A DNA stretch of 6,959 nucleotides from Bordetella parapertussis (GTDB lineage Bacteria > Pseudomonadota > Gammaproteobacteria > Burkholderiales > Burkholderiaceae_B). This document shows, one piece after another, positions 1 to 5,960 of this stretch. The translations under genes and the position numbers were made by a program. Location of the stretch: NCBI GenBank assembly GCA_945911685.1, contig CAMEAW010000149.1, positions 1-6,959 of the forward strand. Direction: 5' to 3'. How positions within the stretch are numbered: position 1 is the first letter of the stretch; each line of letters starts with the position of its first letter. Under the pieces are notes generated by a model. That model was not told the origin of the DNA. It did no database searches and saw only the letters and a list, made by a program, of their open reading frames with translations.

Positions 1-1053
1 GGTAAGGCAATGATTGGCACGGGGCCATTTAAGTTTTCTGAATACAAGCCTGGTGATCGCGTCGTTTTGGTGCGTAACGATCAGTACTGGGGTGCAAAAC
101 CCGACTGGACGCGCGTGCAGATGCGCATGGTGGCAAACAATGCCACCCGTGTTGCAGCCTTGCTTGCGGGCGATCTGCAGATGATCGAAAACGTGCCAAC
201 CTCTGACGTCAAACGCCTCATGGCCGACAAAAATTTAGCGGTGGCGCAAGTGGTGTCGAACCGCATGATCTATCTGCATATGGATTCAAATCGGACGCAA
301 AACTCGCCCTTTGTGCGCACTGCCGATGGCAAGCCGATGGAAAATGCTAATCCCTTGACCGATCCTCGCGTGCGACGCGCCATGTCGATGGCGATCAATC
401 GCGATGCGATCGTTGATCGCATCATGGAAACGGTGGCGGTTCCTGCAGGTCAGTTATTAGCAGAGCAGTTTTTTGGCACAAGTAAAAATCTGAAGGTCGA
501 TAAATATGATCCTGAAGGTGCGAAAAAATTATTGGCCCAAGCAGGCTATCCGAATGGCTTTCAGTTGACCTTGCATTCTCCTAATAATCGCTACATCAAC
601 GACGAAAAGATTGCTCAGGCGATTGCGCAATTTTTGACGCGAGTCGGGATTGTGACGAAGCTCGAGACAATGCCCTCGAATATTTTCTTTACGCGGGCTT
701 CAAAACTTGAGTTTTCAACCATACTAGCGGGTTGGGGCGCCTCGAGCGGCGACACGAGTTCGCCTTTGCGTTCTTTGTTGGGTACGTTTGATGCAAAAAC
801 AGGTTTTGGAGCCGCCAACCGAGGGCGTTTCTCTAATGCTGAGCTTGATGTGTTGATTGCTGCAGCTGCTGTTGAGATCGACACAGAAAAACGTCGGGCA
901 AAACTTGCGCAGGCTAGCGAAAAAGCGATTGAGCAGATGGGGTTGATACCTTTGCACTACGAGGTTTCAGTCTGGGCAACCAAGTCGAATGTGACGTATG
1001 TGGCGCGTGCCGATCAGTACACACTAGCTCAAGAAGCGAAGCTTAAAAAATAA
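1..1053 (+). CDS. Peptide/nickel-type ABC transporter substrate-binding protein, family 5 (5' truncated)
   Basis: This is the C-terminal part of a periplasmic solute-binding protein of family 5 (DppA/OppA/NikA type), which captures a small peptide or similar solute and delivers it to the permeases encoded next. The frame is open from base 1 and reads GKAMIGTGPFKF, so the ATG at 10 is an internal methionine. About 350 residues are present of a usual 500-540, so the signal peptide and first lobe are missing. Family hallmarks visible are TGPFKFSEYKPGD followed by RNDQYWG near the start, DPRVRRAMSMAINRDAI around residues 121-137, and YDPEGAKKLLAQAGYPNGF around 168-186. The C-terminal LIPLHYEVSVWATK also fits. 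The stop TAA overlaps the next ATG by one base (TAATG), implying translational coupling. The ligand cannot be deduced because family 5 receptors range over peptides, nickel, glutathione and opines. Confidence 0.95.
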   Translation, partial: GKAMIGTGPFKFSEYKPGDRVVLVRNDQYWGAKPDWTRVQMRMVANNATRVAALLAGDLQMIENVPTSDVKRLMADKNLAVAQVVSNRMIYLHMDSNRTQNSPFVRTADGKPMENANPLTDPRVRRAMSMAINRDAIVDRIMETVAVPAGQLLAEQFFGTSKNLKVDKYDPEGAKKLLAQAGYPNGFQLTLHSPNNRYINDEKIAQAIAQFLTRVGIVTKLETMPSNIFFTRASKLEFSTILAGWGASSGDTSSPLRSLLGTFDAKTGFGAANRGRFSNAELDVLIAAAAVEIDTEKRRAKLAQASEKAIEQMGLIPLHYEVSVWATKSNVTYVARADQYTLAQEAKLKK

Positions 1054-2030
1054 TGTTGGTATTCATCTTGCGACGCTTGTCGCAGACAGCGTTAGTGTTG
1101 CTGGTCACATCCTTGTTGGTTTTTGCCGGTTTATTCGTCATAGGGGATCCGGTTGAGATTCTGATTAGCCCAGAGGCTGATCAGATCGAGCGTGAGCGGG
1201 CTCGTGTTGCGCTAGGGCTAGACAAGCCTGGCTGGATGCAATACCTGTTGTTTGTGAAAAATGCAGCGAGTGGCGATCTCGGCAAGAGTTTTGTCTATGG
1301 TCGTCCCGCGCTTGACGTTATCTTTGAGCGCATGCCCGCCACGTTAGAGCTCGCCACTGTGGCGATGATCATCTCTATTTTCGTGGGTATCCCGCTAGGC
1401 CTATATGCGGGTTTAAAGCCCGACAGCAAGATTGCCAAGGCGATCATGGCCATCTCGATTGTTGGGTTCTCTTTACCGACCTTTTGGGTTGGGTTGATGT
1501 TGATCATGCTTTTTGCGGTTCAGTTGGGCTGGTTACCCTCAACGGGTCGAGGTCCCACCACAGAGTTTTTGGGGATGCAGCTATCGATCGTGCACTGGGA
1601 TGGACTGAAGTACGCCTTGCTGCCCGGTATTAATCTGGCTTTATTCAAACTCAGTCTGATCATTCGCCTGACACGCGCTCAGGTTCGCGAAAATGTATTG
1701 CTGGATTACATGCGTTTTGCACGCGCCAAGGGCTTGCGTAAGTCTCGTGTATTGGGCGTGCATCTACTAAAAAATATTATGATCCCCCTGGTCACGGTGA
1801 TCGGTCTTGAGTTGGGGTCAGTGATTGCCTTTGCGATCGTGACCGAGTCGATTTTTGCCTGGCCCGGGATGGGTAAGTTGGTGATTGATTCGATCTTTCA
1901 ACTCGATCGCCCGGTTGTCGTGGCGTATTTGATGATTACGGTCTTAATGTTCGTGTTTATCAATCTGGTGATTGATATTTTGTATTCCATACTGGATCCA
2001 CGCGTGCGTTTAACCGCCGCTAAGAACTAA
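1053..2030 (+). CDS. dppB: Peptide-type ABC transporter permease, DppB/OppB/GsiC family
   Basis: This is the first inner-membrane subunit of the importer, 325 residues, a normal length for DppB/GsiC. It starts with MLVFILRRLSQTALVLL, the usual positively charged N-terminus leading into membrane segment 1 (about residues 9-30). A periplasmic segment ends in GDLGKSF (74-80) and RMPATLELA (93-101), both typical of this family. Further hydrophobic segments lie near 98-120, 130-158, 186-207, 244-268 and 288-314. The cytoplasmic EAA-type loop, which docks onto the ATPases, is RFARAKGLRKSRVLGVHLLKN at about 221-241 with its invariant glycine at 227. The C-terminal LDPRVRL is also family-typical. No good ribosome binding site precedes the ATG, so translation probably restarts from the overlapping upstream stop. 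The symbol is a family-level label: opp, gsi or ddp naming would be equally defensible. Confidence 0.96.
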   Translation: MLVFILRRLSQTALVLLVTSLLVFAGLFVIGDPVEILISPEADQIERERARVALGLDKPGWMQYLLFVKNAASGDLGKSFVYGRPALDVIFERMPATLELATVAMIISIFVGIPLGLYAGLKPDSKIAKAIMAISIVGFSLPTFWVGLMLIMLFAVQLGWLPSTGRGPTTEFLGMQLSIVHWDGLKYALLPGINLALFKLSLIIRLTRAQVRENVLLDYMRFARAKGLRKSRVLGVHLLKNIMIPLVTVIGLELGSVIAFAIVTESIFAWPGMGKLVIDSIFQLDRPVVVAYLMITVLMFVFINLVIDILYSILDPRVRLTAAKN

Positions 2031-2036
2031 CCAAAC

Positions 2037-2040
2037 AGGT
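2037..2040 (+). promoter_or_regulatory. Ribosome binding site supporting a GTG start
   Basis: AGGT at 2037-2040, in the context ACAGGTCTTTGTG, gives a short Shine-Dalgarno core (AGG 2037-2039) five bases before the GTG at 2045. It lies in the 14-base gap between the two permease genes and is the main sequence support for the non-ATG start. It is weak, being only a three-base core, but well placed. Confidence 0.5.
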
Positions 2041-2044
2041 CTTT

Positions 2045-2950
2045 GTGACGACTCCTCTTTTATCCGTGCAGCTTGTTGACGAGACGCCCTGGCGCCAGTT
2101 CGTGCGTGACTTTATGCAATCACGCATCGCGTTGTGCGGCTTGGCCCTATTGGTGGTGGTGCTTTTTGTAGCCCTGTTTGCCCCTTGGATTGCACCGCAA
2201 AATCCCTACGATTTATCAAAACTTGATTTGATGGATTCGAAATTAGCGCCAGGCGCGCAATCGATGATGGGTTCGACATTTTGGCTGGGCACTGATGGCA
2301 TGGGTCGCGATATGTTGTCGGCGATTTTGTACGGTCTGCGCGTGTCCTTACTCGTGGGTGTTGTAAGCGGAGTCATTGCCTTGGCAATCGGCGCAAGCTT
2401 AGGTGTCAGTGCGGCTTTTTTTGGTGGTCGCTATGAACAAATCTTGATGCGCATCGTTGATATACAGTTGGGGTTTCCGGCAATCTTGGTGGCACTGATC
2501 TTGATCGCGGTGCTGGGCTCGGGTGTCGAAAAGGTGATCATGGCGCTGATCACCGTTCAGTGGGCCTACTACGCACGCACAGCCCGCTCAGCCGCGTTGG
2601 TCGAACGCAACAAAGAATACATGGAAGCCGCCCGAGGGTTGGGTTTGCCCACGTGGCGCGTGCTGCTCAAACACTTGATCCCAAATACGTTGCCGCCCTT
2701 GATCGTGGTGGGTACGGTACAAGTGGCTCACGCCATTGCGCTTGAAGCGACCTTATCCTTCTTGGGCCTGGGCTTGCCGATCACAGAGCCTTCATTGGGT
2801 TTATTAATTGCCAATGGCTATGAGTACATGTTGTCGGGTAAGTATTGGATTTCAGTCTATCCGGGTGTCGCGCTCTTACTCACGATTGTGGCGATTAATC
2901 TGGTTGGTGATCAGTTGCGAGATGTTTTAAATCCACGCTTGGCACGATGA
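2045..2950 (+). CDS. dppC: Peptide-type ABC transporter permease, DppC/OppC/GsiD family
   Basis: This is the second inner-membrane subunit, 301 residues, a usual length for DppC/OppC. The start is GTG: the next in-frame methionine (residue 24) would remove part of the conserved OppC N-terminal region PWRQFVRDFMQSRIAL, and an AGG core sits five bases upstream. Membrane segment 1 is about residues 29-50, followed by the short FAPWIAPQNPYDL periplasmic motif. FWLGTDGMGRDMLS (79-92) and YGLRVSLLVG (96-105) are diagnostic of the family. The EAA loop at about 191-214 (EYMEAARGLG then HLIPN) contacts the ATPases. EATLSFLGLG (234-243) and the terminal DVLNPRL also match. The last four bases overlap the start of the next gene (ATGA), so the two are probably translationally coupled. 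It should form a heterodimeric channel with the preceding permease. Confidence 0.96.
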   Translation: MTTPLLSVQLVDETPWRQFVRDFMQSRIALCGLALLVVVLFVALFAPWIAPQNPYDLSKLDLMDSKLAPGAQSMMGSTFWLGTDGMGRDMLSAILYGLRVSLLVGVVSGVIALAIGASLGVSAAFFGGRYEQILMRIVDIQLGFPAILVALILIAVLGSGVEKVIMALITVQWAYYARTARSAALVERNKEYMEAARGLGLPTWRVLLKHLIPNTLPPLIVVGTVQVAHAIALEATLSFLGLGLPITEPSLGLLIANGYEYMLSGKYWISVYPGVALLLTIVAINLVGDQLRDVLNPRLAR

Positions 2951-3927
2951 GCCCTATGTCACTGTTAGAAATCACCTCGCTTCGCACTGAGTTTTCGACT
3001 CGCCAAGGCTTACTGCCCGCTGTCGATGATGTCAGCTTACGAGTGCAGCCAGGCGAAATCCTGGGCTTGGTCGGCGAGTCTGGCTCGGGTAAATCTGTCA
3101 CTGGGTTTTCAATTTTGGGTCTGATCGATGCGCCCGGCAAGATTACGCAGGGCAGCATTTTGTTTGAGGGCACTGAGCTGGTCGGAGCAAGCGACGAGAC
3201 GCTGAGGCAGCTGCGCGGTGATCGGTTAGCGATGATCTTTCAAGATCCGATGATGACGTTAAACCCCGTCTTGCGCGTTGACACGCAAATGATCGAGACC
3301 ATTCAAGCGCACCGGTCGATGTCGTCTGAAGAGGCGCGCGCCCGCTGTCGCGAAGTGCTTGTGCAAGTGGGGATTGCCTCACCAGACGAACGACTCAAGC
3401 AGTATCCACACCAGTTTTCTGGTGGCATGCGACAACGCGTTGCAATCGCAATCGCGCTCTTATTAAAGCCGGCGTTAATTATTGCTGACGAACCAACGAC
3501 CGCGTTAGATGTCACCGTGCAGGGTCAGATTTTATTTGAAATGCAACGCTTAACACGCGAGACCGGCACAGCGTTAATTTGGATTACGCACGACTTAGCC
3601 GTAGTCGCGGGTTTGGCTCAGCGCGTGGCGGTCATGTATGCAGGGCGAATCGTTGAAAGCGGTACGGTTGAACAGGTGCTGAATACGCCCCTGCATCCCT
3701 ATACACGCGGCTTGCTGGATTCTGTTCCGGCTAATAGCGAACGCGGTCAGCGCTTGCATCAGATCCCAGGTATGACACCCTCTCTGGTGAATCGTCCCAA
3801 AGGTTGCGCGTTTCGTAATCGCTGCAGCTATGCGCAGGCTGACTGCGAAATTGATCCTCCGGTACAAAACTTTGAGCACGAGCACATGGTGCGTTGTGTG
3901 CGACCGTTGACAGAGGGTAAACGATGA
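2947..3927 (+). CDS. dppD: Peptide-type ABC transporter ATP-binding protein, DppD/OppD family
   Basis: This is one of the two cytoplasmic ATPases that power the importer, 326 residues, matching DppD length. The motifs are intact: Walker A GESGSGKS at 43-50, Q-loop glutamine Q99 in IFQDPMMTLNP, signature FSGGMRQR at 157-164 (the methionine variant is normal for DppD/OppD), Walker B ALIIADEP at 176-183 with catalytic E182, D-loop ALD at 186-188 and switch histidine H215. The oligopeptide-ABC C-terminal extension has cysteines C287, C293, C300 and C317 (spacing 5, 6 and 16), the pattern that binds a [4Fe-4S] cluster in characterised Dpp/Opp ATPases. The ATG overlaps the permease stop by four bases without an obvious ribosome site. 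A second ATG at 2956 is a possible alternative start, three residues in. Confidence 0.97.
   Translation: MSPMSLLEITSLRTEFSTRQGLLPAVDDVSLRVQPGEILGLVGESGSGKSVTGFSILGLIDAPGKITQGSILFEGTELVGASDETLRQLRGDRLAMIFQDPMMTLNPVLRVDTQMIETIQAHRSMSSEEARARCREVLVQVGIASPDERLKQYPHQFSGGMRQRVAIAIALLLKPALIIADEPTTALDVTVQGQILFEMQRLTRETGTALIWITHDLAVVAGLAQRVAVMYAGRIVESGTVEQVLNTPLHPYTRGLLDSVPANSERGQRLHQIPGMTPSLVNRPKGCAFRNRCSYAQADCEIDPPVQNFEHEHMVRCVRPLTEGKR
3913..3917 (+). promoter_or_regulatory. Ribosome binding site of the second ATPase gene
   Basis: GAGGG, six bases before the ATG at 3924, is the clearest Shine-Dalgarno sequence in the operon. It lies inside the end of the preceding ATPase gene. It supports the four-base-overlap start and suggests the second ATPase can be initiated independently as well as by coupling. 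Confidence 0.6.
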
Positions 3928-4907
3928 GTACAAGCGTGCCTCTTCTAGACTTACGAAAAGTCAGCAAACGATTTACCACTTCACCTGACTTGATTGAACG
4001 TGTAGCCGCAAAGTTTGGGTTTGCGGTTGCCGCTCAAACGGTGCATGCAGTCGATCAGGTGTCGTTTTCAATTGCGGCCGGTGAAGTCATTGGTTTGGTG
4101 GGTGAGTCGGGTTGTGGCAAATCTACGTTGGGCCGTGTGATCGCGGGTTTGCACAAAGCGACCGAAGGCGAGGTATTGTTTGAAGGTCAGCCGCTGAACT
4201 ATGCGCCAGGTGTGCGACCTACGATTCAGATGATTTTTCAAGATCCGTTCGCCTCGCTGAACCCACGCAAACGCGTTGGGGATGCCATTGTTGAAGCACC
4301 CATCGCGCATGGCTTGATTGCTGCAAGTCAAGCGAAAGAACAGGCCGCTCAGCTGCTTGAGCAAGTTGGTCTTGACGCCTCTTATGTCAGGCGCTTTCCG
4401 CATCAGTTTTCAGGCGGCCAACGCGCACGGATTGGCATTGCGCGCGCGTTGGCGGTTCAGCCCACGCTGTTGGTGTGCGACGAAGCCGTTGCTGCGCTTG
4501 ATGTGTCGATTCAGGCGCAGGTTCTGAACCTGTTTATGGATTTGCGCGAACGTTTGTCGTTGACCTATCTATTTATTAGCCATGATCTTGGCGTCGTGCG
4601 CCATATCGCTGATCGCGTTGTCGTGATGTATCTTGGGCGCGTGGTTGAAATCGGTCAAACCACCGAGTTGCACGCGCATCCGAATCATCCGTATACGCAA
4701 GCCTTACTGGCAGAAGTCCCCAGACTTGATCGTCGCAATATTGATTACACCCCGATCAAGGGCGAGATCCCGTCGCCGTTGTCACCACCAACCGGCTGTC
4801 ATTTTCATCCGCGCTGTCCTCACGCAAAGCCCGTGTGTGCTGAGCAAGCTCCACCTCTGCGCGAGCTCTCAAACGGCCACTGGTCTGCTTGCCATCTAAA
4901 TGCTTGA
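3924..4907 (+). CDS. dppF: Peptide-type ABC transporter ATP-binding protein, DppF/OppF family
   Basis: This is the second ATPase of the importer, 327 residues, expected to pair with the preceding one as a heterodimer. Motifs are complete: Walker A GESGCGKS at 60-67, Q-loop Q106 in IFQDPFASLNPR, a canonical signature FSGGQRARIGIARAL from 162, Walker B TLLVCDEA at 181-188 with E187, D-loop ALD at 191-193 and H220. An extra stretch of about 20 residues between KRF and HAVDQVSF near the N-terminus is within the variation of DppF-like proteins. The C-terminal cysteines C292, C298, C305 and C323 (spacing 5, 6 and 17) form the second [4Fe-4S]-type signature. The protein ends four residues after C323, and its TGA (4905-4907) lies inside a hairpin-associated block that may be of mobile-element origin. 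The extreme C-terminus could therefore be secondary, although the family tail is short anyway. Confidence 0.97.
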   Translation: MSTSVPLLDLRKVSKRFTTSPDLIERVAAKFGFAVAAQTVHAVDQVSFSIAAGEVIGLVGESGCGKSTLGRVIAGLHKATEGEVLFEGQPLNYAPGVRPTIQMIFQDPFASLNPRKRVGDAIVEAPIAHGLIAASQAKEQAAQLLEQVGLDASYVRRFPHQFSGGQRARIGIARALAVQPTLLVCDEAVAALDVSIQAQVLNLFMDLRERLSLTYLFISHDLGVVRHIADRVVVMYLGRVVEIGQTTELHAHPNHPYTQALLAEVPRLDRRNIDYTPIKGEIPSPLSPPTGCHFHPRCPHAKPVCAEQAPPLRELSNGHWSACHLNA

Positions 4908-4937
4908 CATCCTACCCGTCCTGAACGGCGAGGTTTT
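4903..4937 (+). repeat. Imperfect hairpin block resembling an IS200/IS605 right-end remnant; weak terminator-like
   Basis: After CTTGACAT (4903-4910) comes an imperfect palindrome at 4911-4933. The outer stem CCT pairs with AGG, then C4915 pairs with G4930 flanked by single-base bulges A4914 and C4929. The inner stem CCGT (4916-4919) pairs with ACGG (4925-4928) around a five-base loop. TTTT follows at 4934-4937. From memory, the layout CTTGACATCCT, C-rich arm, TGA loop, G-rich arm and CGAGG matches the conserved right-end hairpin of IS200/IS605 (TnpB-bearing) elements read in reverse complement, with about three differences over 23 bases. No transposase gene adjoins it, so at most it is a relic or a stand-alone palindrome. 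The stem is short and the T run only four, so it would be a poor intrinsic terminator. Confidence 0.42.
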
Positions 4938-4973
4938 ACGCGCAAATCCGATAAATACTTTTAGGTCGTTCTA
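4908..4973 (+). promoter_or_regulatory. Intergenic spacer between importer and hydrolase, with ribosome binding site
   Basis: This 66-base gap is the only sizeable break on the plus strand of the operon. Its first half is the hairpin block. Its second half is AT-richer and includes GATAAATACT (4950-4959), which could contain a -10-like hexamer, but I see no matching -35 at the right distance. AGG at 4963-4965 lies eight bases before the ATG at 4974 and is the probable ribosome binding site of the hydrolase. A hydrolase-specific promoter is possible but not demonstrated. Read-through from the importer operon is at least as likely. Confidence 0.4.
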
Positions 4974-5954
4974 ATGTATTCACCTTCACCTTCGCCGACT
5001 TACCGCATCGAATTGACTCCGCCTGATATCTCGAGTTATGAGGCTGGCAACACGGGTACGCCTTACGTCACTACGTTCGATTCGGGCAAGCCAGGACCGC
5101 ACGTGCTGGTGCAAGCCTTGACGCACGGCAACGAGTTATGTGGTGCGATTGCGCTTGATTACTTGTTTCGTGAAAGCGTGCGCCCCGTGGCAGGACGCCT
5201 CACCTTTGTCTTCGCGAATATTGAGGCGTTTGCCAGTTGGGATACCAGCAATCCCAACCGCAGTCGCTACGTCGATGAGGATTTCAACCGCGTTTGGTCA
5301 GATGAGACGCTCAAGGGCGCCAGAAACTCGACCGAGCTGCGCCGTGCCAGAGAATTACTGAAGTTCGTCGATGCGGCTGATTTTGTCTTAGACATTCATT
5401 CGATGAGCGAGCCCTGTTCCCCAATTATGGTTTGTGGTGCGACTGGTCAAGGTGGTGAAAAAAGTGCGGCCTTTGCACGCAAGATGAAAGTGCCGCAAAA
5501 TCTGTTAATCGATACTGGACACCCCGCTGGGCTTCGCATGATCGAGAGAGGGGCTTTCGGAGACCCACACGCGCCTCAAACTGCGCTCTTGATCGAGTGC
5601 GGTCAGCACTGGGAGCGCTCAAGCGTTGACGTCGCGATTGATACAACGCTGCGGTTCTTACAAACAACGGGTGTGGTGGATGCTGCGTTTGTTGAGCCGC
5701 GTTTAAGAATACAACCCACTGCTCAGACAACAATCAACGTCACGCAGGCGGTGGTCGCAAAAAGTTTGTCGTTTAGATTTGCCGGCACCGTGACGGGCTT
5801 GCAAGTGATTGCCAAGGCGGGCGATCCCATCGCCTATGACGGCGATGAAGTGATCGTCGCGCCTTACGACAATACGGTTTTGGTCATGCCCTCTTTGGCG
5901 CATTTAAAGGTTGGTACAACAATGGTCAGGCTTGGGCGCGCAACGCCAGGCTAA
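4974..5954 (+). CDS. Succinylglutamate desuccinylase/aspartoacylase family zinc hydrolase (M14-like)
   Basis: This 326-residue cytoplasmic metallohydrolase belongs to the AstE/aspartoacylase branch of the carboxypeptidase (M14) fold. These enzymes use one zinc ion to cleave an amide bond in N-acyl amino acids or related compounds. The zinc ligands are visible as HGNE (H51, E54) and DIHS (H142). DEDFNRVW at 101-108 corresponds to the DLNR motif whose arginine binds substrate carboxylate in aspartoacylase, and E208 in LLIECGQHW is the expected catalytic glutamate. A C-terminal beta domain (about 240-326) ends in VGTTMVRLG. There is no signal peptide. An in-frame TAG at 4962-4964 and no other in-frame start before 4974 fix the start. 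It follows the importer by 66 bases on the same strand, so it probably processes the imported solute. True AstE is unlikely, since no arginine-succinyltransferase genes adjoin. Exact substrate unknown. Confidence 0.9.
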   Translation: MYSPSPSPTYRIELTPPDISSYEAGNTGTPYVTTFDSGKPGPHVLVQALTHGNELCGAIALDYLFRESVRPVAGRLTFVFANIEAFASWDTSNPNRSRYVDEDFNRVWSDETLKGARNSTELRRARELLKFVDAADFVLDIHSMSEPCSPIMVCGATGQGGEKSAAFARKMKVPQNLLIDTGHPAGLRMIERGAFGDPHAPQTALLIECGQHWERSSVDVAIDTTLRFLQTTGVVDAAFVEPRLRIQPTAQTTINVTQAVVAKSLSFRFAGTVTGLQVIAKAGDPIAYDGDEVIVAPYDNTVLVMPSLAHLKVGTTMVRLGRATPG

Positions 5955-5960
5955 GCGGCC

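Noticed and set aside
391..420. Inverted repeat GCGATCAA / TTGATCGC inside the binding-protein gene
   Set aside because: It falls in the conserved MAINRDAIVDRI coding segment. The repetition of GATCG follows from the Asp/Arg/Ile codons used, and the centre does not pair well, so no separate function is supported.
3595..3933. Minus-strand open frame of 112 codons opposite the ATPase gene
   Set aside because: It is antisense to a fully motif-supported ATPase, shows no family resemblance and has no convincing ribosome site. It is a shadow of the coding strand.
4068..4403. Minus-strand open frame of 111 codons opposite the second ATPase gene
   Set aside because: It lies wholly within the coding region of the DppF-like protein, with unstructured composition rich in Arg and Thr and no recognisable motif.
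4904..4909. Perfect TTGACA hexamer as a -35 promoter box for the hydrolase gene
   Set aside because: With a 16-18 base spacer the -10 position falls on GC-rich CGGCGAGG, which is nothing like TATAAT. The hexamer is better explained as part of the hairpin-associated block.
5425..5733. Minus-strand open frame of 102 codons opposite the hydrolase gene
   Set aside because: It is antisense to conserved hydrolase sequence including the catalytic-glutamate region. Its translation is Arg/Gln/His-rich, as expected for a shadow frame.
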